A stretch of 64,000 nt of DNA from Leptospira neocaledonica (GTDB lineage: Bacteria; Spirochaetota; Leptospiria; Leptospirales; Leptospiraceae), in assembly GCF_002812205.1 (NCBI RefSeq), contig NZ_NPEA01000001.1:186001-250000 (forward strand), written 5' to 3'. Positions within the stretch are counted from its first letter, which is position 1; every line of letters begins with the position of its first letter. Position numbers and translations under genes: made by a program. Below the pieces are notes generated by a model. It worked only from the letters and a program-made list of their open reading frames with translations, had not been told where the DNA came from and did not search any database. Positions 17,127 to 25,439 of this stretch are shown piece by piece.

Positions 17127-18508
17127 TATCTTCCCCCCACTAGGATCTCATCTACTTTGAGTGAAGGTTGTCCAACAGTAACAGGGATAGATCCGGAAGA
17201 AGCACCGCAGGTTCCTGCAGCCAATTCCAAGTCTTTTCCTACCATGGAAATTTTAGGAAGAATTTCATGACCTTTACCTATCAAAGTAGCTCCTCTGACA
17301 GGTTCGGCGATCTTTCCGTTTCGAATAACGTAACCTTCTTCTACCGCGAAATTGAATTCTCCGGTGGCTGGGTTAACGGAGCCGCCACCCATTCTTTTTG
17401 CATAAAGACCAAAATCCACCGAGGAGAACATTTCATCCAAGGAATCCTTTCCCGCTCCGATATAAGTATTTCTCATTCTGGAAACCGGCGCATATTGATA
17501 AGATTCTCTTCTACCACTTCCTGTTCTAGGAGATCCTGTTTCCATGGATCCGATCCTATCAGCAAGATATGCTTTTAAAATTCCGTTTTCTATCAGAAGT
17601 GTTTTTTGTGTAGGCATTCCTTCATCGTCTACCTTTAAGGAACCGTATTGTTCTTCGATCGTTCCGTCGTCATATGCAGTCAAACAGGACTGAGCGATAG
17701 GCTCTCCTAACTTTCCTACAAATGGAGAAGATTTTTTGCGAATTGCTTCTGTCTCCAGAGGATGACCACAGGCTTCGTGGAAAATTACCCCACCGAAACC
17801 GTTACCCATGACCACTGGCATTTTTTTACCTTCTATATAACCTGCATCCAACATGAAAAGAGCTCTTTCACCGGCTTTTCTTGCGATATCTTCAACAGCC
17901 AATCCTTCAAAAAATTCGAATCCTTTGAGAGCGCCCGGAGATTCACTTGCTACAAATCTTTCTCCTTTATTTTCAGCCGTGACAGAAAGGAAAAATCTAC
18001 TTCTAACTCTTAAATCTTCTACCCAAAGTCCTTCCGAATTTGCGATCAGAACATTCGTAACTATATCCGAGGCGCTTACTCCTACTTGAATAATTTTAGA
18101 AGAAACTTTTCTAGCAATTGTGTCCGCAGTTTGTAGGAGTTCCAACCTTCTAAATGGAGGAACTTTTCTAGGATCATGTATATTCTTAGAAAAAGAATAT
18201 TTGGAAACATCTCCAGGTAGAGTAAATACACTAGAATTATTTGCCACTTCTCCCCGGGAATCAGCTAATAAATGAATTAAGGAAAGTAAATGTTCTTGGT
18301 CATCATTACTTGTGTATGCATACAATACATCTGTTCCATACACCAATCGGATCCCGATCCCGTAATCAGTTGCGGCAAGTGATTGTTCTATTTTTTGGTC
18401 TCTGAGTGAAATGGAAGAATTTCGGGATTCTTCTTCATAAATTTCTACGAAGTCCGCTTTTCTTTTTTTACCCGCGTCGATCAGGGTTTCTATATTGGAT
18501 TGATTCAT
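17126..18508 (-). CDS. tldD: TldD-family zinc metalloprotease, catalytic subunit
   Basis: The catalytic half of the TldD/E protease (460 aa). The zinc signature HExxxH is present as H244-E-A-C-G-H249, in the expected GFGGVIFHEACGHPLE context. The C-terminal GTCGASSGSIPV also matches the family. It ends in a 1-nt TAATG overlap with pmbA, giving equimolar coupled expression. No peptide substrate or precursor gene is visible next to it, so the physiological target here is open. Confidence 0.92.
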   Translation of the reverse strand: MNQSNIETLIDAGKKRKADFVEIYEEESRNSSISLRDQKIEQSLAATDYGIGIRLVYGTDVLYAYTSNDDQEHLLSLIHLLADSRGEVANNSSVFTLPGDVSKYSFSKNIHDPRKVPPFRRLELLQTADTIARKVSSKIIQVGVSASDIVTNVLIANSEGLWVEDLRVRSRFFLSVTAENKGERFVASESPGALKGFEFFEGLAVEDIARKAGERALFMLDAGYIEGKKMPVVMGNGFGGVIFHEACGHPLETEAIRKKSSPFVGKLGEPIAQSCLTAYDDGTIEEQYGSLKVDDEGMPTQKTLLIENGILKAYLADRIGSMETGSPRTGSGRRESYQYAPVSRMRNTYIGAGKDSLDEMFSSVDFGLYAKRMGGGSVNPATGEFNFAVEEGYVIRNGKIAEPVRGATLIGKGHEILPKISMVGKDLELAAGTCGASSGSIPVTVGQPSLKVDEILVGGR

Positions 18509-18560
18509 AACCTTTTACTTTAGACAGAAATTTTTTGATAATAACGGACAGGAAAAAGGA

Positions 18561-18980
18561 TCATTCGAATTTAGGGAATGGTATCCCGACCGGAGCCGAG
18601 GCCAGACCTTCTAATGCTAATCGAATATACTCTGGTCCTTTTACTTCTTCGTATCTAGGAACTAGATGAAAATGCATATGAGCCACTTTTTCGGCGATCA
18701 AGACGGTATAAATTTTAGGCGGAGAATACTTCTTTTGGATCCAATCCGTAGCGAAAGAAAATGTCTCTCCTAAATCCTTGAATTCTTTAGGGTCCCAGTC
18801 TGCATATTTTTCCCTATGGGAAATTGGTTCTATATATAGATAACCCGGGATTTTTTTATCTTCGGGAGCATGGCGGATAATGAAGGAAGAATTTTGATGA
18901 ATTAAACCTGGGATCTTTGGCCCACGTAGTACGGAACATATGGGACAATCTGGAGAAACGACTAAGGTCTTTTGGGCCAT
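18561..18980 (-). CDS. HIT-family (histidine triad) nucleotide hydrolase/transferase
   Basis: A 139-aa protein with the histidine triad HMHFHLVPR (His101, His103, His105), the nucleotidyl-binding catalytic loop of HIT proteins. A CPIC pair at 12-15 may bind zinc, as in several bacterial HIT proteins. HIT enzymes cleave adenylyl or dinucleoside substrates; the exact one is unknown. The gene overlaps the upstream hypothetical by 1 nt (TAATG) and ends 52 nt before tldD. Confidence 0.85.
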   Translation of the reverse strand: MAQKTLVVSPDCPICSVLRGPKIPGLIHQNSSFIIRHAPEDKKIPGYLYIEPISHREKYADWDPKEFKDLGETFSFATDWIQKKYSPPKIYTVLIAEKVAHMHFHLVPRYEEVKGPEYIRLALEGLASAPVGIPFPKFE

Positions 18981-19453
18981 TACACCCCGCTGCCCTGAGA
19001 AAGGTAAGATTTGTATTTTTCGTATACCCTAAAGATGTAATCCGTATCAGAACAGAAACGGATAATACATCTATAAAAATGGTATCTTTCCAGATCCTTT
19101 CTTTCTCCGTTCTCATCCACCTTGTATTCTTTCAATAAAGACTTTAACATTCCCAAAAACAAGGATCTTTCCTTTTTATTATAACCGTCTTGGGAATAAC
19201 GTACACCTTCTAGAATATTCACGAATTTTTCCGCAGATGCCCGGAGCGCATCGGGAGAAGAAAGGAATTCGGACTTTTCCTCGGGCGAAAAAGTGGAGAG
19301 ATAATCATGAAATAATGTGAGCTGTATCGCCTCAACCAGGGATTGGGTTTTTGCCTTTGTTTCGGTATAAAAAGGAGTATGGATGCTATATTCCACAAAA
19401 TCCTGCCAGGAAGATTTGGTGGTTTGTATTTTATGTAGTTCTTGGAGGCTCAT
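18980..19453 (-). CDS. Hypothetical helical protein, 157 aa
   Basis: No family recognised. It is mostly alpha-helical and charged, with no signal peptide or membrane segment, so probably cytoplasmic. Visible segments include EEKSEFLSSPDALRASAEKF and RYHFYRCIIRFCSDTDYIFRVYEKY. It heads the six-gene minus-strand run and is coupled to the HIT gene by a 1-nt TAATG overlap; translation of HIT likely depends on it. Confidence 0.6.
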   Translation of the reverse strand: MSLQELHKIQTTKSSWQDFVEYSIHTPFYTETKAKTQSLVEAIQLTLFHDYLSTFSPEEKSEFLSSPDALRASAEKFVNILEGVRYSQDGYNKKERSLFLGMLKSLLKEYKVDENGERKDLERYHFYRCIIRFCSDTDYIFRVYEKYKSYLSQGSGV

Positions 19454-19522
19454 ATTTTTAAAGCTTTTCAGTTTGGGGTTTTCGATTATGGTTTGAGTAA
19501 TACAGGATAATAAAAGCCGTCC

Positions 19523-20368
19523 ATGTCAAAGGTTTTCCGATTCTTCTTTTTGCTTTTCTTTCTCTCCTATCCCTTAAGCCTTACTGCTTCCGAAAAATCT
19601 ACGGATGAGTTTTGGAATTCTTTTTTAGAATGGTCCGGACATCCGATTTTAACCGAAGAAAGGATAGTCCGTAACCTATGTGCCGAATATATTACCGAGC
19701 TGAAAAAAGACTCCGAACAAAGTTTAGAATTGTTTCTAAAAAATGACCTAAAACCGGATAAAAAGCGAAACCAAAAACCAGGATTAGACAAATTGAGGAA
19801 AGATCTGCAAAGTCTGGAAAGGTTCGAAGGAGTGCAGATCCAATTCTCCGGAAAAGAATGGGAGACATTATTCTACGATAAGGGGAATTTTCCGGATTCT
19901 TATTACGAATTCGAGACTGGTTCTGTCTCTATTAGATATATTTTTCGTAATCTTCCCTATCATCCTTTGCCTAAATGGGGAGAATTAAAACTACAAGGAA
20001 GCTTTCTACTCTATTCTGGATCGGGTGCACTTTTATTATATAAAACAATCCCTGACTTTCCTATAAAAAACTTAGATATCAGAGAGGTCCGTACATTCTT
20101 CGAAGAAGATAAAAAGCATGCTGGAAATGTGAAAAACTTCTCTGAGGACAAAATTGAGCTTTTCTATTTCCCGAATCATAATATGGGGCCATTCTATATA
20201 TTACTTCTCTCTAAAATACTCTTGGTCTTTTCTTCTTTCATTATATTTATATTATATGCTGGAAGGTTTTGGAGATTCCTTTTAGAACAGACTAGACGAA
20301 GTCATAAGGCCGAAGCCTCGTTTTTGGCGGACAAGGAGAAGGCCGAGAAGGGATTTTTGTCCAAATAA
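19523..20368 (+). CDS. Exported/membrane-anchored hypothetical protein
   Basis: A 281-aa protein of unknown function. It has a cleavable-looking signal peptide (about 1-22, SLTASEKS), a periplasmic region of about 200 residues, and a single transmembrane segment near 228-246 (LLLSKILLVFSSFIIFILY) followed by a basic cytoplasmic tail of about 35 residues. The middle shows beta-rich stretches (SVSIRYIFRN, GELKLQGSFLLYSGSGALLLY). It is transcribed divergently from the HIT operon and precedes recA by 274 nt. Confidence 0.6.
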   Translation: MSKVFRFFFLLFFLSYPLSLTASEKSTDEFWNSFLEWSGHPILTEERIVRNLCAEYITELKKDSEQSLELFLKNDLKPDKKRNQKPGLDKLRKDLQSLERFEGVQIQFSGKEWETLFYDKGNFPDSYYEFETGSVSIRYIFRNLPYHPLPKWGELKLQGSFLLYSGSGALLLYKTIPDFPIKNLDIREVRTFFEEDKKHAGNVKNFSEDKIELFYFPNHNMGPFYILLLSKILLVFSSFIIFILYAGRFWRFLLEQTRRSHKAEASFLADKEKAEKGFLSK

Positions 20369-20404
20369 GCCTTATTTTTTCAGGCTCATTCTACTACAAC
20401 CATA

Positions 20405-20417
20405 TTTACTATACAAA
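20405..20417. promoter_or_regulatory. Near-match to the Leptospira LexA box upstream of recA
   Basis: TTTACTATACAAA matches the TTTG-N5-CAAA LexA motif I recall for Leptospira at 7 of 8 fixed positions, and overlaps the palindrome CAAATATTTG (20414-20423). It lies about 225 nt before the recA ATG. No exact match occurs in this intergenic region, so this is only a candidate. Confidence 0.3.
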
Positions 20418-20642
20418 TATTTGCACTTTTTTCAACCCTGATCCAATTTTTTGGGTGACATAAGAGTGATTTCATCAGAAACTTTTCCCAGGGAATCCGA
20501 AGGTTTTTTAGATCTGATCTGGAATTTGTCCGGGACTAAGAGTATCCTTCGTATTAGAAAAGATTGATTCCCATTTAAAAAGTACACGCAGTTTTATCTG
20601 AGGGGGAACCGGGTCTTGGCAAGAGAAGGAGCTAAAGAGTCC

Positions 20643-21731
20643 ATGAAAAAGCAAAAAGAAGAAGCACAGGGTTTGGACGATTCCAAACGCCAGGCGATTG
20701 ATCAGGCAATGACCCAAATCGAAAAACAATTCGGTAAGGGCTCTATTATGCGATTAGGAGCTGCATCCGCAAGCGTAGTTGCCCCTGTGATCCCTACAGG
20801 ATCCTTAGATTTGGATATCGCCCTCGGGATCGGTGGCTATCCATTAGGAAGGATCGTAGAAATATATGGTCCAGAGTCTTCTGGTAAAACCACTCTAACC
20901 CTTTCTGCAATCGCCGAGTGCCAAAAAAAAGGCGGAGTCGCTGCGTTTATCGACGCAGAACATGCCCTAGACCCTGCTTATGCAAAAAAGTTAGGAGTCA
21001 ACTTAGAGGAACTACTTGTTTCCCAACCCGATAACGGAGAAGAAGCATTAGAAATCTGTGAATCGTTAGTACGAAGTAATGCAATTGATATCGTAGTTTT
21101 AGACTCGGTTGCCGCTTTGGTTCCTAAAGCAGAGATCGAAGGAGATATGGGAGATTCTCATATGGGTTTGCAAGCAAGACTTATGTCCCAAGCTCTTCGT
21201 AAACTGACTGGAACCATTTCTAAGTCCAAAACGGTTGTAGTATTCATCAACCAGATCCGTATGAAGATCGGGGTTATGTTCGGTTCTCCAGAAACAACTA
21301 CCGGAGGAAACGCTTTAAAGTTTTATAGTACGATTCGTTTAGATATTCGTAAGATTGAAACCTTAAAGGAAAAGGAAGAAGCCACCGGAAACAGGGTACG
21401 TGTAAAAGTTGTAAAAAACAAAATGGCACCACCTTTCCGTCAGGCCGAATTCGACATAATCTTTAACACAGGAATTAGTCGAGAAAGTTCTCTCGTTGAC
21501 TTAGCGGTAAAACACGACATTATTAGCAAATCCGGGGCCTGGTATTCCTATAATACGGAAAAGATAGGCCAAGGAAAAGAAGCCGCTAAAGAATATCTAA
21601 AATCGAATCCTGAGATCGCCTTCCAAATAGAGAATATGGTAAGAGATCTGAACGGATTACCTGTTTTAGCAGCTGACGGAAAATTACCACCTGCTCAACC
21701 GTCAGAAGAAGTCCAAAAAGCAGCAGGCTAA
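20643..21731 (+). CDS. recA: RecA recombinase
   Basis: Central recombinase: forms filaments on single-stranded DNA, promotes strand exchange and triggers LexA cleavage. From ATG 20643 it is 362 aa; Walker [10 protein letters not shown] is at 76-84, and the MAW/loop regions ([16 protein letters not shown]) and the C-terminal domain are intact. A TTG at 20616 with a strong AGGGGG site 9-10 nt upstream would add nine residues and cannot be excluded. A strong terminator follows 35 nt after the stop, so recA is probably monocistronic. Confidence 0.95.
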   Translation: MKKQKEEAQGLDDSKRQAIDQAMTQIEKQFGKGSIMRLGAASASVVAPVIPTGSLDLDIALGIGGYPLGRIVEIYGPESSGKTTLTLSAIAECQKKGGVAAFIDAEHALDPAYAKKLGVNLEELLVSQPDNGEEALEICESLVRSNAIDIVVLDSVAALVPKAEIEGDMGDSHMGLQARLMSQALRKLTGTISKSKTVVVFINQIRMKIGVMFGSPETTTGGNALKFYSTIRLDIRKIETLKEKEEATGNRVRVKVVKNKMAPPFRQAEFDIIFNTGISRESSLVDLAVKHDIISKSGAWYSYNTEKIGQGKEAAKEYLKSNPEIAFQIENMVRDLNGLPVLAADGKLPPAQPSEEVQKAAG

Positions 21732-21766
21732 TATTACTACTGGCTTTCTTTTTAGAAACCATTGAC

Positions 21767-21797
21767 CGCCGGATGAAATCTCATCCGGCGTTTTTTT
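21767..21797 (+). terminator. Rho-independent terminator of recA
   Basis: CGCCGGATG (21767-21775) and CATCCGGCG (21782-21790) form a perfect 9-bp GC-rich stem with a 6-nt loop, followed by seven T residues. It is the clearest intrinsic terminator in the window. Confidence 0.93.
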
Positions 21798-21856
21798 ATT
21801 CCAAGCCTAGTCCCGATTTTTAGAATTGTTTCAAACGCTAGTCAAAAGGAAGACCT

Positions 21857-22870
21857 ATGTCAGAGATCAGCATCATTGGAGCAGGCGGATTTACAGGAAA
21901 AGAATTATTAGGACTACTAGCTCGCCATCCAAAATACAAAGCGGTGCATGTTACTAGTGATAAACTAGCAGGCAAATCTCTATCCGAAGTTTTTCCGGAC
22001 TTAGTTTCACCTAAAGATTTAATTTTTAAAAAACACGAGGACGAAGTTCCAAAAGGTTCACTCGTAGTTCTCGCAGTTCCAAACGATGCTTCCCTAGAGT
22101 TGACTCCAAAGTTTTTGGACAAAGGTCATAAGGTAATCGATCTTTCCGGAGTCTATCGTCTTCATAACCAAGAAAAATTCGAAACGAATTATAAATTAAA
22201 ACATACTAGCTTCTCTTTAACGGACAAGGCAGTATTCGGTATTCCGGAAATATTCAGAGACAGACTGAAAGGAGCGGACTTTGTTTCCAATCCCGGTTGT
22301 TTCTCCACTTCCGTAATTTTGGCATTGTACTTCTTGGGGAATCTCAGAAAAGAGATCAAACCAAGAATCGTAGCCGACTGTAAATCAGGGATCAGCGGAG
22401 CCGGGGGAAGAGTAGAAGACGGAGGATTTTCCTTCAATGGTGTGTACGAAAACTTCAGAGCTTATAAAATTCTAAGCCACCAACATGAGCCAGAGATTCA
22501 AGAGTATTGTTATGCAGGGTCCGGACTTCCCGAACCTGAAATTTTATTCGTGCCTCATTTACTTCCGGTATATAGAGGGATCTTGTCCACAATCTATCTG
22601 GAAGCAAATTCAGAAAATCTACCTTTTCTGGAAACTCTGGCTGAAAATTCTAAATCAGAACCATTTATCCGGATCAGAAAAACACCGGAAGAGATAGACC
22701 TGGCAAAAGTGCAAAATACGAACTTCTTGGATATTAGCCTGAGACAAAGAGGCAAAAATATCACGATCGTTTCGGCTCTGGACAATCTAATGAAGGGGGC
22801 AGCTAGCCAGGCATTACAAAATATAAATTTAATGTTGAACGAGACTGAGACTTTAGGCTTACTTCCCTAA
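21857..22870 (+). CDS. argC: N-acetyl-gamma-glutamyl-phosphate reductase
   Basis: Reduces N-acetylglutamyl phosphate to the semialdehyde with NADPH, the third step of arginine synthesis. The 337-aa protein has the nucleotide motif [10 protein letters not shown] (8-17) and the active-site cysteine Cys148 in [13 protein letters not shown] is 8-12 nt upstream of ATG 21857. It is first in a run argC-acyl-CoA synthetase-futalosine-hydrolase-like with gaps of 6 and 4 nt. argD is encoded separately at 46 kb, so the arginine pathway is dispersed here. Confidence 0.92.
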   Translation: MSEISIIGAGGFTGKELLGLLARHPKYKAVHVTSDKLAGKSLSEVFPDLVSPKDLIFKKHEDEVPKGSLVVLAVPNDASLELTPKFLDKGHKVIDLSGVYRLHNQEKFETNYKLKHTSFSLTDKAVFGIPEIFRDRLKGADFVSNPGCFSTSVILALYFLGNLRKEIKPRIVADCKSGISGAGGRVEDGGFSFNGVYENFRAYKILSHQHEPEIQEYCYAGSGLPEPEILFVPHLLPVYRGILSTIYLEANSENLPFLETLAENSKSEPFIRIRKTPEEIDLAKVQNTNFLDISLRQRGKNITIVSALDNLMKGAASQALQNINLMLNETETLGLLP

Positions 22871-22876
22871 TCTTCC

Positions 22877-24805
22877 ATGGAAAAAAGAAGTATCTATCAT
22901 CTGGTCCGGGATTCTTGTATTCATTACAAGGACAGACCCTTCCAATGGATCTGGGATGAAAAATTAAAAAGTTTCTCCGGGATCTCTTATTCGGAATGGT
23001 TCTTAAATCTGGAAAATCTTTCCGGGTTTTTTAGACAAAAAAATCTAGGTAAAGGTGATAAGGTCGGCTTATTCTGTGATAATAGGACAGAATGGGCATT
23101 ATGCTCCTTCTCAGTAATGTGTTCCGGAGGAGCGGACGTTCCAAGAGGATGTGACGCAAGCGAAGAAGAGATATTTTATATCCTAGACCATACTAACTCT
23201 AAGATCACATTTATAGAAAAAGAACAAGTCTTGCTTAAACTAGGAAATATTCTAAACAGATTAAAACATTTAGAAACAGTAATACTTATAGAGTCCGAGG
23301 AAAACTTTGCTTCTTTAGCAAAATTAAAGGCAGCTCATCCTAAAATCGAATTTGTAGATCTAGAAACCGCAATCGCTCGCGGAAGAGCTTGGGTGGAAAA
23401 AAAAGGAAAATCTCTTCTTCATTCTATTGGAGAATCCTTAACCGAGGACGATATTGCTACAATCATTTATACTTCCGGGACCACAGGTGTTCCGAAGGGC
23501 GTTGTCTTAAAACATAGATCCTTCACTTGGACGATCGATCAGTTACAACAATTCGTGCCTGCGAATTATTCCGATCGAGTAGTCGTATTTCTTCCGCCTT
23601 GGCATATAGCAGAAAGAATTTTAGAAACAGCTCTTCTATCTTGGGGAGCCTCACTCGCCTGTTCTAATGTTTCCGGGCTTACCCGGGATTTCGAGATCAT
23701 CAAACCTACGGTTCTTGTATCCGTTCCTAGGGTTTGGGAAGCATTATACCGTAGGATCTGGGATAAGGTTTCCAAATCATCTCCTGTAAAACTTGCAATT
23801 TTTAAAACGGCAGTCCGAATCGCCGAAACCTATAATTCTCTTTTAGATACGGTCACAGGCAATTATTCGGAAACGGAAGAATCGAATAAAGAAGATAAGT
23901 TAACCGATACAGTAGTTTCTACCCTACTTCTTCCACTTTTCTATTCTCTAAATATTTTAGCACAAAAGGTACTCGCACCGGTCCGAGCTTTATTCGGCGG
24001 GCAATTAAGATACGCATTCTGTGGAGCGGGAGCAATGCCTCCCAAGATCCAATTTTTTTTCAGGTCCATGGGAGTTCCGATTATAGAAACCTATGGAATG
24101 ACTGAGACCACAGGTATGGGAGCCTTAGGAAGCTTTCCTATCCCTAAAACCGGTTCGATTGGACCTGTGTTTCCCGGAGCGCATATCAAATTAGTCAACG
24201 AGCAAAATGTGGTGGTTTCTAAACCGGGAGATAAAGGGATCGCCTGGCATAAGGGTCCACATGTAACCGCCGGTTATTATAAAAATGCGGAACTCACCCA
24301 ATCTAATTTTTCGGACGGATGGTTTAACTCTGGCGATCTATTCGTTTGGACCAAAACGGGAGAATTAAAATTTGCAGGTAGAGCAAAAGATACAATCGTT
24401 CTTTCTTCAGGAGAGAATGTAGAGCCTGAGCCTATAGAAGGGAAAATTTTAGAAACAGGCTGGGCATTGACAGCGGTAGTTATAGGCCAGGACCAGAAAT
24501 TTTTGGCTGTCTTACTTGTGCCTGATTTTACCAAACTCAGAGATCATTTTTCTGGACAAGGAATTCGTTTGCCGAATGAGAATTCTGCCCTGGTGCAAGA
24601 CCCAAAAGTCCTGAAATTTTATAAGGATCTGATCAAGAATACGGTTTCCGAAAAGAACGGATTTAAAAATTTCGAAAAAATTAACGAGTTTCGCCTTTTA
24701 GACAAGGAGTTCGAAAAAGGAAAAGAACTCACCGAAACCATGAAAGTGAAAAGAAATAAGGTTGCAGAACTCTATGCGGATCTTATAAAAACGATCTTCC
24801 TTTAA
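22877..24805 (+). CDS. Long-chain acyl-CoA synthetase (AMP-binding family)
   Basis: Activates a fatty acid with ATP and CoA. The 642-aa protein has the AMP-binding signature YTSGTTGVPKG (198-208), IETYGMTETTG and the GWFNSGDLF hinge region, with a final lysine-containing KRNKVAELYADL segment near the end typical of long-chain ligases (AMP-forming, FadD15-like). It starts 6 nt after argC and stops 4 nt before the next gene. Fatty acids are the main carbon source of Leptospira, so a role in uptake or membrane-lipid salvage is plausible. Substrate chain length cannot be read. Confidence 0.88.
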   Translation: MEKRSIYHLVRDSCIHYKDRPFQWIWDEKLKSFSGISYSEWFLNLENLSGFFRQKNLGKGDKVGLFCDNRTEWALCSFSVMCSGGADVPRGCDASEEEIFYILDHTNSKITFIEKEQVLLKLGNILNRLKHLETVILIESEENFASLAKLKAAHPKIEFVDLETAIARGRAWVEKKGKSLLHSIGESLTEDDIATIIYTSGTTGVPKGVVLKHRSFTWTIDQLQQFVPANYSDRVVVFLPPWHIAERILETALLSWGASLACSNVSGLTRDFEIIKPTVLVSVPRVWEALYRRIWDKVSKSSPVKLAIFKTAVRIAETYNSLLDTVTGNYSETEESNKEDKLTDTVVSTLLLPLFYSLNILAQKVLAPVRALFGGQLRYAFCGAGAMPPKIQFFFRSMGVPIIETYGMTETTGMGALGSFPIPKTGSIGPVFPGAHIKLVNEQNVVVSKPGDKGIAWHKGPHVTAGYYKNAELTQSNFSDGWFNSGDLFVWTKTGELKFAGRAKDTIVLSSGENVEPEPIEGKILETGWALTAVVIGQDQKFLAVLLVPDFTKLRDHFSGQGIRLPNENSALVQDPKVLKFYKDLIKNTVSEKNGFKNFEKINEFRLLDKEFEKGKELTETMKVKRNKVAELYADLIKTIFL

Positions 24806-24809
24806 TCAG

Positions 24810-25439
24810 ATGAGCGACCTTAAAATCCAGGACATCCTTTTTTGCGCGGCTTTCGCGGGAGAGATAGACAAATTAAAATCGGATCCTCGGATCCACACCT
24901 TCGAAGCAGGTATTGGAGAATTGGAAGCCGCCATCAATCTCCAAAAATATCTTTCAGATCCTTCTACCTGGAAACCCAAAGCGATTTTGGGAATAGGTTC
25001 TGCAGGAGTTTATACCTGGATCCCGAGAAAAGAATGGGAAGGTAAATTCGGAATTTCGAAAATATTCTCAAATTACCAGATCGCTTTTTTGGACAAAAAG
25101 ATTAGACTTCCCGAAAGTATGACTTTTAAATACGAATTCCCCGATTTACAATTTCCATTCGAAGGAAATGATTTTGTAGAATCTGCAACCAATGGAACAG
25201 GTTCAGTCACCCTAGAAGATCTAAGTCCTCGTGCTATGGAAAGGATCAAGGTAGAAGGTTTAGGTTTCGAAAATATGGAAGCCTTCGGTCTTGCAAAGGT
25301 ATGTAACTTATTCAATATTCCTTTCGGAACAATATTCGCTCTTACGAATAAAGTAGGACCAAAAGGTAGCGAAGAATGGAAACTTTCCTGGAGAAAACAT
25401 TCCGACAAACTCCAGGAAAAGATCCTAAGTTATCTCTAA
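24810..25439 (+). CDS. Futalosine-hydrolase-like nucleosidase
   Basis: A 209-aa protein of the nucleoside phosphorylase-I fold: AGIGELEAAINL and ILGIGSAGVY are the base/ribose-binding strands, and FENMEAFGLA is the conserved Glu-Met-Glu ribose-binding segment. Where MTA/SAH nucleosidase has a catalytic SDxA motif, this protein has ALTNKVGPKGSEEW, close to the SNxVGPRD segment I recall from MqnB, so futalosine hydrolase (menaquinone pathway) is favoured. MTA nucleosidase remains possible. The stop abuts the stop of the patatin gene with no intergenic base. Confidence 0.6.
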   Translation: MSDLKIQDILFCAAFAGEIDKLKSDPRIHTFEAGIGELEAAINLQKYLSDPSTWKPKAILGIGSAGVYTWIPRKEWEGKFGISKIFSNYQIAFLDKKIRLPESMTFKYEFPDLQFPFEGNDFVESATNGTGSVTLEDLSPRAMERIKVEGLGFENMEAFGLAKVCNLFNIPFGTIFALTNKVGPKGSEEWKLSWRKHSDKLQEKILSYL

